Positions 36,378 to 46,184 are shown, counted from the stretch's first letter. The stretch: 64,000 bases of DNA from Flavobacterium anhuiense (GCF_900101855.1 NZ_FMVC01000008.1:122300-186299), one strand, 5' to 3'. Made by a program: numbers and translations. The notes: generated by a model not told the origin, from the letters alone.

Positions 36378-36416
36378 AAATCCCCATAGCTTTGAAAGAA
36401 GTAGTGGGGATTTTTG
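36378..36416 (+). terminator. terminator of the aromatic operon
   Basis: AAATCCCCA (36378-36386) pairs with TGGGGATTT (36405-36413) and is followed by further T residues. It lies about 100 bases after the chorismate mutase stop. Confidence 0.8.
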
Positions 36417-36541
36417 TTTAGGAAAATATTCGCCCAGTTATATTCAAATATATTACTTATATGGTTTAAATTATTCATTTATCTTTGCAAAAGATTTAGG
36501 TTTTAATCTAAAATCTAAAATCAGAAATCTAAAATAAAAGA

Positions 36542-37519
36542 ATGACAGGAACCGTATATAAATCTACAGGAAGCTGGTATACTGTAAAATCTGAAAAAGG
36601 AGATTTTATAGAATGCCGTATGAAAGGGAAGTTTAGAATAAAAGGTATTAAAAGTACCAATCCTATTGCTGTAGGCGATATAGTCGATTATGAGTTGGAT
36701 GAAACTTCGGATGCTATTACGGGAACGATTCATAACATTCATGAAAGAAAAAACTATATCGTTCGTAAATCGGTTAACTTGTCAAAGCAGATTCATATTA
36801 TTGCTTCTAATATTGATCAGGTTTTTTTACTGATTACGATTGATAATCCGCCAACGACGACAAGTTTTATTGACCGTTTTTTAGTTACTGCCGAGGCCTA
36901 TGGAATTGAGGCTATTCTTGTTTTCAATAAAATTGACACTTTAACAGAACAAACTTTAGACGATCAGCTTTATCTGCAGCATATTTATCAGGAAATAGGA
37001 TATAAGTGTCTCCGAATTTCATCAACTGAAAATAAAGGAATTGACAAGCTGAAAGAAATGATGATCGGAAAAGTAAGTATGTTTTCTGGACATTCAGGTG
37101 TTGGAAAATCAACTTTGGTTAATGCATTAGAACCAAGTCTTCACTTAAAAACTTCCGTAATTTCAGAACAAAGCAAGCAAGGACAGCACACCACGACTTT
37201 TGCTGAAATGTACGATTTGTCTTTTGATGCCCGAATTATTGATACTCCAGGAATTAAAGGATTCGGAATCGTAGATATGGAGCCAACTGAAATCACCGAT
37301 TATTTTCCAGAATTTTTCAAGCTCAAAGATCAGTGCAAGTTTAACAACTGTTTACACAAAGAAGAACCGCAGTGCGCCATAAAAACGGCTTTAGAAAAAG
37401 ATGAAATTGCTTGGTCACGTTACAATAGCTACCTTAAAATTCTAGAAGGTGACGATGAGCATTATCGTACCGATACGTATGGAGAAGATCGCGCTGCGAG
37501 TGATGAAACGAGAAAGTAA
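36542..37519 (+). CDS. rsgA: ribosome small-subunit biogenesis GTPase RsgA
   Basis: The 325-residue circularly permuted GTPase has an N-terminal OB domain (about 1-65) and the permuted order G4 (FNKID), G1 (GHSGVGKSTLVN), G3 (IDTPGIKGFG). A C-terminal zinc-binding knuckle follows (CKFNNCLHKEEPQC). It matures 30S subunits. The stop codon touches the inverted repeat that brackets the next gene. Confidence 0.96.
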   Translation: MTGTVYKSTGSWYTVKSEKGDFIECRMKGKFRIKGIKSTNPIAVGDIVDYELDETSDAITGTIHNIHERKNYIVRKSVNLSKQIHIIASNIDQVFLLITIDNPPTTTSFIDRFLVTAEAYGIEAILVFNKIDTLTEQTLDDQLYLQHIYQEIGYKCLRISSTENKGIDKLKEMMIGKVSMFSGHSGVGKSTLVNALEPSLHLKTSVISEQSKQGQHTTTFAEMYDLSFDARIIDTPGIKGFGIVDMEPTEITDYFPEFFKLKDQCKFNNCLHKEEPQCAIKTALEKDEIAWSRYNSYLKILEGDDEHYRTDTYGEDRAASDETRK

Positions 37520-37523
37520 TTAT

Positions 37524-37937
37524 GAATTGTGAATGGTAAATTGTGAATTATGACTGATAACATAATCAAAACAAAGTCTTTTAGTTTTGCACTGAGAATT
37601 ATTAAACTTTTTCAGTTTTTAAAAGATGATAAAAAGGAATATGTTTTAAGTAAGCAATTACTTCGCAGTGGTACAGCGATAGGTGCATTAATAAGAGAAT
37701 CTGAGCAAGCAGAAAGCAAAAAAGATTTTATTCATAAACTTGCGATAGCTCAGAAAGAAGCAAATGAAACAGATTATTGGCTGGAATTGCTTTTTCAATC
37801 TCATTATTTAAATGAGACCCAATTTCGATCTATTAAGGCTGATATTATAGAAATAAATAAAATTTTAGCTTCAATAATTATAACCTCTAAGCAAAAATTA
37901 AGTACTACATAAATTCACAATTTACCATTCACAATTC
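37524..37937. mobile_element. putative S23/IVS-like cassette: four-helix gene with 26-bp perfect inverted ends
   Basis: The arm at 37524-37549 (beginning GAATTGTGAATGGTAAATTG) has its exact 26-base reverse complement at 37912-37937. The left arm ends one base before the gene's ATG and the right arm begins within its stop codon. The whole unit is 414 bases, with no transposase. Complementary ends around an S23-type gene resemble the intervening sequences known within some 23S rRNA genes. Mobility is an inference. Confidence 0.6.
37550..37912 (+). CDS. four-helix-bundle protein (S23/IVP type)
   Basis: The 120-residue all-helical protein has the family markers VLSKQLLRSGTAIGALIRES and ESKKDFIHKLAIAQKEANET followed by YWLELL. 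Relatives are encoded in 23S rRNA intervening sequences and, as Avd, in diversity-generating retroelements. No reverse transcriptase or variable repeat is near. The gene fills the space between two perfect inverted repeats and separates rsgA from dtd. Confidence 0.9.
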   Translation: MTDNIIKTKSFSFALRIIKLFQFLKDDKKEYVLSKQLLRSGTAIGALIRESEQAESKKDFIHKLAIAQKEANETDYWLELLFQSHYLNETQFRSIKADIIEINKILASIIITSKQKLSTT

Positions 37938-37946
37938 ACAATTTCT

Positions 37947-38399
37947 ATGAGAATAGTTATCCAAAGAGTTTCAGAAGCATCAGTAACCGTTGATGGCCAA
38001 AAAACAGCAAATATTCAAAAAGGTTTATTGGTTTTAGTCGGAATTGAAGATGCCGATACTCAGGAAGATATCGATTGGCTTGCTGGAAAAATCATAAAAA
38101 TGAGAATTTTTGGTGACGAAAACGACTTAATGAATTGCTCGGTTCAAGATATTGACGGAGATATTATTGTTGTTAGTCAGTTTACGCTTCATGCATCGAC
38201 CAAAAAAGGAAATCGTCCTTCATATATAAAAGCAGCCAAACCAGATTTTGCAATTCCAATGTACGAGAACTTTGTTCAGGCAGTGGAAAAAGAATTTGGA
38301 AAGAAAGTGCAAACTGGAATTTTTGGTGCCGATATGAAAGTCAGCCTTTTAAATGACGGGCCAGTTACAATCGTAATGGATAGCAAAAACAGGGAATAA
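37947..38399 (+). CDS. dtd: D-aminoacyl-tRNA deacylase
   Basis: The 150-residue enzyme frees tRNA from D-amino acids and glycine mischarging. It shows MRIVIQRVSEASVTVDG at the start, the SQFTLHA motif, and the NDGPVTIVMD segment with the Gly-cisPro pair. Length is standard. It lies just after the S23-like cassette. Confidence 0.96.
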   Translation: MRIVIQRVSEASVTVDGQKTANIQKGLLVLVGIEDADTQEDIDWLAGKIIKMRIFGDENDLMNCSVQDIDGDIIVVSQFTLHASTKKGNRPSYIKAAKPDFAIPMYENFVQAVEKEFGKKVQTGIFGADMKVSLLNDGPVTIVMDSKNRE

Positions 38400-38463
38400 A
38401 ATATTATTAAACATTTGTTAAGGATTTCTGAAAATAATATATATTTGACGAAAATACCTACTA

Positions 38464-40371
38464 ATGAAAAACCTGTTTTGCGCGTTATTTTTTATTTTAT
38501 TTACCGCCAATATTTCTGCTCAAAAGAGCATTTATCCTATATCTTCTATTCCTGATAGTTTAACACAAAATGCTAATGCTGTTCTTCGTTTAGACCAGAT
38601 GGATATTGTCATTGCTTCGCAAAGAAGTATGAATATTAAAACTCAAAGAATTGTTTCTGTTTTAAACGAAAAAGGTTTAAAAGATATTGATGCTTTTAGT
38701 CATTATGATAAGACAACTTCAGTGAAGAATATTGAAGCTATAGTCTATGACGCTTTAGGAAATGAAATCAAAAAAATCAAAAGAAAAGATTTTAGGGATC
38801 AAAGTGCCGTAAGCGGAAGCACACTTTTTTCAGATAATCGAGTGCTTTACTTGAATTATACTCCAATTTCATATCCTTTTACTATTGCTTTTACGTGCGA
38901 GACTGAAACTTCAAATACTGCCTTTATACCGCAATGGTATTTTATTGGTGGCTACTATTTAAGCGTAGAAAAATGTGTTTTGAATGTTACTTTTCCAAAA
39001 GGATTGGGCTTTAAGAAAAAAGAGTTCCGATTTGATAATTTCAACATAAAAAAAACAGCCGATACCGATACCAATTTAAGTTATATAGCAACAAATATTC
39101 CTGCTCAAAAACAAGAAGATCTTAGCCCTTCGCCTTCAGATCTTTTTCCTAAAGTTATGATGGGATTAGAAAACTTCCATTTAGAAGGAGTTGATGGAAA
39201 CGCTACCACGTGGGAAGCATTCGGTAAATGGTATGGCGATAAAATCTTAACGGGAACCACTGTTTTACCCGAAGAAACCAAAAGCAAAATCAGGGCTCTT
39301 GTTGGTGATGAAAAAGATCCTGTAAAGAAAGCTAAAATCATTTACGATTATGTGCAGAAAAAATCCAGATATGTAAACATTGCCGTTGGTATTGGCGGTT
39401 GGAAACCCATGTTGGCCAATGATGTGGATCGTTTAGGATACGGAGATTGTAAAGCATTATCAAATTATACAAAAGCACTTTTGCAGGTTGTAGATGTTCC
39501 GTCTTACAATACCATTTTATACGGCGATCGTTACAAAGCAGATATTCAGTCTGATTTTGTTTCGATGCAAGGAAACCATATGATTTTGGCAATTCCGAAC
39601 AAAGATAGTTACATCTGGCTAGAATGTACAAGTCAGGATGATCCATTTGGTTATCAAGGAACTTTTACAGACGATCGTGATGTTTTGGTTGTAAAACCAG
39701 AAGGAGGAGAAATTGTTCGCACTAAAATCTACGACGATCGAGGAAATATCCAAGATGGAAAAGGAACTTACACAATTGATGGAGCTGGAAATTTCTCAGG
39801 AACATTAAAAATTGCATCACAAGGAAGTCAATATGCATCTAAATCTCGAGTAGAAACCATGCAGCCAAACGAAAAAGAAGAACATTACAAAGAGTATTGG
39901 GATAATATCAACAACTTGAAATTGGGCAAAATTACTTTTACAAACGATAAAGAGAATATTCGTTTTACTGAAGATGTTCAGTTAAGCGCAACAAATTATG
40001 GAACGTTGACGGGTAATAAAATGATTTTTGTGGTTGATGCTTTTAATCAATATACAGGAAATATAAAACGAGTGCGAAACCGCAAAAATCCATTTCAAAT
40101 TCAGCGTGGCTATTTCGATACAGATGAAATCGAGATCAATCTTCCTGATGGCTACAGTATTGAATTTCTTCCCCAGAATTATGAGCTAAAAGGAAAATTT
40201 GGCGAATACAAAACTGAAATCATCAAAAAAGACAATAACAAATTAACTTATAAAAGAACTATGTTCCTCAACAAAGGAAAATATTCTAACAAAGAATATG
40301 ATGAATACCGTTTATTTATGGAACAAGTTTCAAGAAACGACAATGCCAAAATAGTCTTAACCAAAAACTAA
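38464..40371 (+). CDS. DUF3857 / transglutaminase-like exported protein (copy 1)
   Basis: The 635-residue protein has a signal peptide (ending NISAQ), an N-terminal DUF3857 beta domain (to about 250), then a transglutaminase-like domain at about 275-400 and a DUF3858-like C-terminus. Catalytic-type Cys is kept in YGDCKALSNY and His in QGNHMILAI; the acid position reads ECTSQ. It is the first of three adjacent paralogues and the only one with the Cys-His pair. Confidence 0.9.
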   Translation: MKNLFCALFFILFTANISAQKSIYPISSIPDSLTQNANAVLRLDQMDIVIASQRSMNIKTQRIVSVLNEKGLKDIDAFSHYDKTTSVKNIEAIVYDALGNEIKKIKRKDFRDQSAVSGSTLFSDNRVLYLNYTPISYPFTIAFTCETETSNTAFIPQWYFIGGYYLSVEKCVLNVTFPKGLGFKKKEFRFDNFNIKKTADTDTNLSYIATNIPAQKQEDLSPSPSDLFPKVMMGLENFHLEGVDGNATTWEAFGKWYGDKILTGTTVLPEETKSKIRALVGDEKDPVKKAKIIYDYVQKKSRYVNIAVGIGGWKPMLANDVDRLGYGDCKALSNYTKALLQVVDVPSYNTILYGDRYKADIQSDFVSMQGNHMILAIPNKDSYIWLECTSQDDPFGYQGTFTDDRDVLVVKPEGGEIVRTKIYDDRGNIQDGKGTYTIDGAGNFSGTLKIASQGSQYASKSRVETMQPNEKEEHYKEYWDNINNLKLGKITFTNDKENIRFTEDVQLSATNYGTLTGNKMIFVVDAFNQYTGNIKRVRNRKNPFQIQRGYFDTDEIEINLPDGYSIEFLPQNYELKGKFGEYKTEIIKKDNNKLTYKRTMFLNKGKYSNKEYDEYRLFMEQVSRNDNAKIVLTKN

Positions 40372-40404
40372 CAATTGTAAACTAAAATAAACCAAAAATT
40401 ACCA

Positions 40405-42429
40405 ATGAAAATTATTAAATTATTTAGTCTAACTGTGATTTTATTGCTTAGCCCAAAAATAATTTCACAGGAATTTAAACTTGGAAAAGTGTCTGTTACT
40501 GAACTGCAGCAGAAAGTACATCCTAAAGATTCATCTGCCGCGGCTGCCATTTTATACAAAAGAGGAAAAGCAAGAATCGATTACGATCAAAACACAGGAT
40601 TTGTAACTTATTTGGATGTTGAAACCCGTATTAAAATCTATAAAAAAGAAGGATATAATTGGGCCAATGAGGCAATTTGGTATTACTACGGTACTGATTT
40701 TAAAGAGAAAGTATCTGTAAGCGATGCTGTGACGTATAATTTGGTAGGAGGTAAAATTGAAGCTACAAAACTGAAAAGTGATGGAGTATTTGATGAGGCA
40801 GTAAGTAAATTTCGAAGCCAGAAGAAAATCACTATGCCGAATGTTAAAGAAGGTTCTGTTATAGAATTCAAATACAGCGTTAGAAGCCCAGATGTACTTA
40901 TTCGAGATTGGGATTTTCAAACTAGTATTCCTGTAAATTATTCAGAATTTAAAACATATGTTCCTGAATATTTTGTTTTTACTCCAGCACAAAAAGGGTA
41001 TGTTTTTCCCAAGGTGGTTTCAGAAAAAGCTAACAAAACGTTCCTTATTAATTCAAAAGAAAGATATAACACAGGAGGTTTTGGAGGCGGAGCAACTCAA
41101 ACAGAGTTTTATCAGGATAAAATTGAATATGTAGAAACTCAAACGACTTATACTGCAGAAAATTTTGCAGCGATGAAAGATGAATCGTATGTAAATAATA
41201 TAGAAAACTATATGTCATCGGTTTCACATGAATTGTCAATGACGAGATTTCCAAACAAACCTATAAAGCAACTTTCTACAGATTGGAATTCAGTTGTTAA
41301 AACAATTTATGATTATGAAGATTTTGGTCCAGAATTAAATAAAACAGGATATTTTGAAGATGACCTGAAAAAACTGCTTGCAGAAACAAAAACACCAGAA
41401 GAGAAAATTTGGGCCATTTTTAATCATGTGAAATCAAACGTGAAATGGAACAATTATACAGGTTATAGCTGTGACAATGGCGTAAAGAAAGCCTACAAAG
41501 AAAAAACAGGAAATATTGCCGACATTAATTTAATGCTTACAGCAATGCTTCGTTATTCTGGTTTAACGGCAAATCCGGTTTTGGTGAGCACACGTTCTAA
41601 TGGAATTGCGCTTTTTCCGAACAGAACAGCGTTTAATTATGTAATTGCGGCTGTAGAAACTCCAAGTGGATATATTCTATTAGATGCTTCCGAAAAATTT
41701 TCAACTCCAAATATTTTACCACTTAGAGTTTTAAACTGGAAAGGAAGATTAATACGAAAAGACGGAACTTCTGAAATGATTGATCTAATGCCTGAAAAAG
41801 CATCAAGTGATAATGTTTTTATGTCTTACAGCATTGATTCTGATGGAAAAGTCACAGGGAAAACTAGAAGACAATATGCAGATTATAATGCTATGATAGC
41901 AAGAAACAATATTAGCAATCTTAAAGAAGAGGAATATCTAGAGAAACTTGAAAACAAGCATAACAAAATAGAGATAAGCGACTACTCTAAAACCAATGAA
42001 CATGATGTATTGCTTCCCATTATAGAAACCTATTCTTTTACAGGAAATAATTTATGCGAGCTGATTGGCGATAAAATATACTTAAATCCGATGCTATTTT
42101 TTACCAATGATAAAAATCCTTTTAAACAGGAAGTGAGAGAATATCCGGTTGATTTTAGTTATCCGTTTGCTGATAAGTATAATATCACGATTAAAATTCC
42201 AGAAGGTTTTGCAGTGGAAACATTGCCGGCTCCTGCAGCTGTAACAATGGAAGATAATCTTGGTGCTTTTAAATTTAATATTGCATCCAATGGAGATACT
42301 TTACAATTGTCTATTTTACATCAGATAAATGAAGCTATTGTTTCCGCTGAAAAGTATGATATGCTGAAAGAATATTACAAGACCATGATTGCTAAAGAAA
42401 CAGAAAAAATCGTTTTAAAACGTATTTAA
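40405..42429 (+). CDS. DUF3857 protein with degenerate transglutaminase domain (copy 2)
   Basis: The 674-residue exported protein (signal ending KIISQ) has the same three-domain layout. In the transglutaminase-like domain the Cys position reads TGNIADINLMLTAML (Ala in place of Cys) and the His position reads FNYVIAA (Tyr in place of His). The LLDASEKF acid is kept. A binding or structural role rather than catalysis is inferred. It is 33 bases after copy 1 and 3 bases before copy 3. Confidence 0.9.
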   Translation: MKIIKLFSLTVILLLSPKIISQEFKLGKVSVTELQQKVHPKDSSAAAAILYKRGKARIDYDQNTGFVTYLDVETRIKIYKKEGYNWANEAIWYYYGTDFKEKVSVSDAVTYNLVGGKIEATKLKSDGVFDEAVSKFRSQKKITMPNVKEGSVIEFKYSVRSPDVLIRDWDFQTSIPVNYSEFKTYVPEYFVFTPAQKGYVFPKVVSEKANKTFLINSKERYNTGGFGGGATQTEFYQDKIEYVETQTTYTAENFAAMKDESYVNNIENYMSSVSHELSMTRFPNKPIKQLSTDWNSVVKTIYDYEDFGPELNKTGYFEDDLKKLLAETKTPEEKIWAIFNHVKSNVKWNNYTGYSCDNGVKKAYKEKTGNIADINLMLTAMLRYSGLTANPVLVSTRSNGIALFPNRTAFNYVIAAVETPSGYILLDASEKFSTPNILPLRVLNWKGRLIRKDGTSEMIDLMPEKASSDNVFMSYSIDSDGKVTGKTRRQYADYNAMIARNNISNLKEEEYLEKLENKHNKIEISDYSKTNEHDVLLPIIETYSFTGNNLCELIGDKIYLNPMLFFTNDKNPFKQEVREYPVDFSYPFADKYNITIKIPEGFAVETLPAPAAVTMEDNLGAFKFNIASNGDTLQLSILHQINEAIVSAEKYDMLKEYYKTMIAKETEKIVLKRI

Positions 42430-42432
42430 ATT

Positions 42433-44421
42433 ATGCCGAAATTTCTCCTAATTTGTATTGCCTTTTTTTGGAGTACAATAACCATTCAAGCTCAAAATTA
42501 TGAATTGGGCAAAGTAACAATCGCAGAATTAAATGAGAAAGTTCATCCTAAAGATAGCAGCGCACCCGCTGCTATCTTGTTTAAAAAAGGAAGGACTTAT
42601 TTTGGATATAACAAAGATGTTGGATTCTACGCAAATCATGTCTGTGAAGTAAAAATCAAAATATACAGGAAAGAAGGTTTAAGCTGGGCCGACCAGAAAG
42701 TGCGCTTTTATACTGGATACGAAAAGTTAAACGAAGATCGTTTAGAATTTTCAGAAGCCGTGACGTATAATTTAGAGAATGGAAACATTGTAAAAACAAA
42801 ACTAAACAACCAGGGAGAATTTAAAACCAAGATTAATAAGTATTGGAAGGAAAAGACGATTACCTTGCCAAATGTAAAAGTCGGTTCTATCATTGAGTAC
42901 AAATATGTTTTAAGATCTGAAAATCTTATTAAATTTCCAGATTTTGATATTCAGTTTGATATTCCTGTTGATTATTTTTATTATAAAACACAGATTCCAG
43001 AGTTTTACATTTATAAACCGCTCTTAGTTGGAGGAATTCCGCTCGAAACAGAATCTAAATTTACAAGTGCCAGTCAGAGCTTTGATAATGCTTACAGCCA
43101 GACAAGCTCATTTAGTTATAAACAAATTGAAACCTTTTTTAAAGGAAAAGATGTTCCAGCGCTAAAAGAGGAACCTTATGTTAATAATTTAGAAAATTAT
43201 CGAGGAAGTATTCAGCAAGAATTAGAAAGAGTTCGTCTGCCTGATCAGCCTGTTAAAGACTACAGTTTAACTTGGGAAGGTGTTGCAAAAACTATTTTTA
43301 AAGACGAAAGTTTTGGAAAACAGCTTAATCAAGGCACTTTGTTTACAGATGATTTGAATAAATTATTAACCAACGTAGAAGATAAAAAAGAAAGATTAAA
43401 TCTGATTTTTACGTATGTTAAAAATCGAATGAACTGGAACGAAATTAATAGCTATTACACAGAAAAAGGAGTTGAAAAAGCTTATAAAGAACAAACTGGA
43501 AATGTTGCAGAAATAAATTTTATTTTGATAAACATGCTTCGCGCAGCTGGTATAGAAGCAAATCCTGTTTTGGTAAGTACAATTCAAAACGGACTTCCGG
43601 TTTATCCCACAAGAACTGGATTTAATTATGTAATAGCAGCAGCAGAAATTGATGGTAAAAGAATTCTTTTGGATGCTACTCACAAACTCACGGCGCCGAA
43701 CATTTTACCATTAAATGTTTTAAATTGGAAAGGGCGACTAATTAAAAAAGATGGGAGTTCGGAAGAAATTGAATTAGATCCAGTAGCACAGTCGAAAGAA
43801 ATTTATGGCTTGATGGCTAAAATTGATCCAGATGGAAAAATGAATGGTCAAATAAGAGTTCAAAGGACAGATTATGATGCATATAGTTTTAGAGAAGAAA
43901 ATAATGGTAAAGCAGAGGACGTTTATCTGGAGAAATTTGAAAATAATTTGGGAGATGTAGAGATTTCAAATTATTCAATAGAAAATCAGAAATCAAATTT
44001 GGATCAATCTGTTGTAGAAACTTTTTCATTTACATCAAATAACCGTTTAGATATTATTGATGGTAAGATTTTTATCGATCCATTATTGTTTTTTACCAGA
44101 AATAAAAATCCTTTTAGCCAAGAAAAAAGGCAAATGCCTATCTATTTTGGATATAAAAATATGGAAAGATTTAATTTTAGTATTCAAATTCCAGAAAACT
44201 ATGCTGTAGAATCTATTCCAAAACCGGTAAAGATAACTTCAGAGGATAAACAGATGTCTTATATCTTAAATTTTTCGGTTGCTGGAAACAAAATTCAAAT
44301 TGTGAGCCAAAAAGAAATCAACAATAGTATTTTTGCAGCTGAGGATTACGGAATGATAAAAGAGTTTTTTCAGAAGATGATCGTAAGCCAAAATGAAAAA
44401 ATAATTCTTAAAAAGATATAG
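42433..44421 (+). CDS. DUF3857 protein with degenerate transglutaminase domain (copy 3)
   Basis: The 662-residue exported protein (signal ending TIQAQ) is closer to copy 2 than to copy 1; both start the mature part with ELGKVT-type and KVHPKDSSA segments. The catalytic positions are again replaced: TGNVAEINFILINML for the Cys region and FNYVIAAAE for the His, with LLDATHK kept. It overlaps the same operon, 3 bases from each neighbour. Confidence 0.9.
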   Translation: MPKFLLICIAFFWSTITIQAQNYELGKVTIAELNEKVHPKDSSAPAAILFKKGRTYFGYNKDVGFYANHVCEVKIKIYRKEGLSWADQKVRFYTGYEKLNEDRLEFSEAVTYNLENGNIVKTKLNNQGEFKTKINKYWKEKTITLPNVKVGSIIEYKYVLRSENLIKFPDFDIQFDIPVDYFYYKTQIPEFYIYKPLLVGGIPLETESKFTSASQSFDNAYSQTSSFSYKQIETFFKGKDVPALKEEPYVNNLENYRGSIQQELERVRLPDQPVKDYSLTWEGVAKTIFKDESFGKQLNQGTLFTDDLNKLLTNVEDKKERLNLIFTYVKNRMNWNEINSYYTEKGVEKAYKEQTGNVAEINFILINMLRAAGIEANPVLVSTIQNGLPVYPTRTGFNYVIAAAEIDGKRILLDATHKLTAPNILPLNVLNWKGRLIKKDGSSEEIELDPVAQSKEIYGLMAKIDPDGKMNGQIRVQRTDYDAYSFREENNGKAEDVYLEKFENNLGDVEISNYSIENQKSNLDQSVVETFSFTSNNRLDIIDGKIFIDPLLFFTRNKNPFSQEKRQMPIYFGYKNMERFNFSIQIPENYAVESIPKPVKITSEDKQMSYILNFSVAGNKIQIVSQKEINNSIFAAEDYGMIKEFFQKMIVSQNEKIILKKI

Positions 44422-44424
44422 AAG

Positions 44425-44751
44425 ATGGATTTGAAAAATGCACAATTAGCTGTTGACACTTGGATAAAAGAACACGGAGTTCGTTACTTTAATGAATTAA
44501 CCAATATGGCGCAGCTTACAGAAGAAGTAGGTGAAGTTGCTCGAATTATTGCACGCCGTTACGGAGAACAATCTGAAAAAGAAAGCGATAAGAACAAAGA
44601 TTTAGGAGAAGAATTGGCAGATGTTGTTTTTGTTGTGCTATGTTTAGCCAATCAAACAGGAATCGATTTGCAAGCGGCTTTCGACAAAAAAATGGATTTA
44701 AAATCGGTTAGAGATAAAGATCGTCACAAAAACAATGATAAATTGAAATAA
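44425..44751 (+). CDS. MazG-like nucleotide pyrophosphohydrolase
   Basis: The 108-residue all-alpha NTP pyrophosphatase shows the metal-binding EEVGEVARIIARRYGEQ segment and the DLGEELADVVFVVLCLA segment. Single-domain members hydrolyse (d)NTPs or non-canonical nucleotides; the exact substrate is unknown. It is coupled to the DUF3857 genes by a 3-base spacing. Confidence 0.88.
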   Translation: MDLKNAQLAVDTWIKEHGVRYFNELTNMAQLTEEVGEVARIIARRYGEQSEKESDKNKDLGEELADVVFVVLCLANQTGIDLQAAFDKKMDLKSVRDKDRHKNNDKLK

Positions 44752-44756
44752 TTGTG

Positions 44757-44880
44757 AAATATCACTCATAAGTTTTGAATTATGAGTTTTCAATTTTGAA
44801 TTATGAATGGGGAGTGGTAAATTGCGGGGCTGAATTATGTTTCTAATCATTCATAATTCATAATTCACAACTTACAATTA
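44757..44880. repeat. GAATTATGAAT/TTGTGAATT repeat without a gene
   Basis: TGAATTATGAATG at 44807-44819 and its exact reverse complement at 44848-44860 lie in the spacer before aroA. The surrounding words (GAGTGGTAAATTG, AATTCACAACTTACAATT) resemble the ends of the S23-like cassette at 37524-37937. It may be a decayed or internally deleted relative. Confidence 0.55.
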
Positions 44881-44885
44881 AAAAA

Positions 44886-46115
44886 ATGAATTTAAAATTA
44901 AGCACGAATTCACCATTCACCATTGATGATTCGCAACTAAATATCACCGGTTCAAAAAGTGAAACGAACCGTTTATTGCTTCTAAAAGCTTTATTCCCAA
45001 ATATTACTTTAGCCAATACTTCAAACTCAGACGATAGCGAAGTAATGCAGAAAGCATTAGTAGGAAATGATGAAATCGTAGATATTCACCACGCCGGAAC
45101 TGCAATGCGTTTCCTGACTGCTTATTTTGCTGTAAACGAAGGTAGAGAAGTGGTTATGACAGGTTCTAGCAGAATGCAGGAACGCCCAATCAAAATTTTG
45201 GTTGATACTTTAAGACAATTGGGGGTTGAAATCTCTTATGAAAAAGAAGAAGGTTATCCGCCAATTCGAATCAAAGGAAAAAAAGTTACGGCTTCAAAAG
45301 TTACTTTGGCAGCAAATGTAAGCAGCCAATATATTTCGGCACTTTTGCTTGTAGCTTCAAAATTAGAAAATGGTTTAGAACTTACTTTAGAAGGAGAAAT
45401 TACTTCAATTCCCTATATCAAAATGACTTTAGCTTTGCTGACGGATTTAGAGGTTAAAACAAGTTTTGAAGGAAACGTAATCAAAGTATTCCCTAAAGAA
45501 TCTGTTGAAACAAAAGAAATGGTTGTAGAATCGGATTGGAGTTCAGCTTCTTATTTCTTTAGTTTAGTTGCTTTATCTGAATCTGCTAAAATAACTTTGA
45601 GCAGTTATAAAGAAAACAGTCTTCAGGGAGATTCGGAATTAGTTTCGCTGTATGAAAAAATGGGAGTGAAAACGACTTTCCAAAACAATAAAATGACTTT
45701 GGAAAAAGTGGCAGGTTTCAATTATCAAGATGTAAATTTTGAATTGAACAATACACCAGATATTGCGCAAACAATTGTAGTGACTTGTTTAGGTTTAGGA
45801 ATTGGATGTCATTTAAGAGGTCTTCATACTTTAAAAATTAAAGAAACAGACCGATTAGAAGCGCTTAAAACAGAACTTACTAAATTAGGGGCAAATATTT
45901 CCGTAACAAACGACAGTTTGACTTTAGTAAAATCTGATATTATAAATCATGATGTAAAAATCGGAACCTATAATGATCACCGAATGGCAATGGCTTTTGC
46001 GCCGTTGGCAATAAAAGTTCCAATTATTATAGAAGATGCAGGAGTTGTTTCAAAATCGTATCCAGATTTTTGGGACGATTTAAAGGCTTTAAACTTTCAA
46101 ATTTCAGAATTGTAA
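44886..46115 (+). CDS. aroA: 3-phosphoshikimate 1-carboxyvinyltransferase (EPSP synthase)
   Basis: The 409-residue shikimate-pathway enzyme has the active-site segments GSKSETNRLLLL, HHAGTAMRFLTAYF, SSRMQERPI and YNDHRMAMAFAPLA. It is slightly shorter than the usual 420-430. The first codons lie in a region similar to the intergenic repeat just upstream. It is followed by a strong terminator. Confidence 0.95.
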   Translation: MNLKLSTNSPFTIDDSQLNITGSKSETNRLLLLKALFPNITLANTSNSDDSEVMQKALVGNDEIVDIHHAGTAMRFLTAYFAVNEGREVVMTGSSRMQERPIKILVDTLRQLGVEISYEKEEGYPPIRIKGKKVTASKVTLAANVSSQYISALLLVASKLENGLELTLEGEITSIPYIKMTLALLTDLEVKTSFEGNVIKVFPKESVETKEMVVESDWSSASYFFSLVALSESAKITLSSYKENSLQGDSELVSLYEKMGVKTTFQNNKMTLEKVAGFNYQDVNFELNNTPDIAQTIVVTCLGLGIGCHLRGLHTLKIKETDRLEALKTELTKLGANISVTNDSLTLVKSDIINHDVKIGTYNDHRMAMAFAPLAIKVPIIIEDAGVVSKSYPDFWDDLKALNFQISEL

Positions 46116-46184
46116 AAAAAATGAACCATGTAAGTAATATAAGTTCATTTAAATAAAAGCTTACTCAAAGTATTTAAAACATAG

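Noticed and set aside
37524..37937. Diversity-generating retroelement around the four-helix gene
   Set aside because: Avd-like proteins accompany such elements, but no reverse transcriptase, template repeat or variable target is present nearby.
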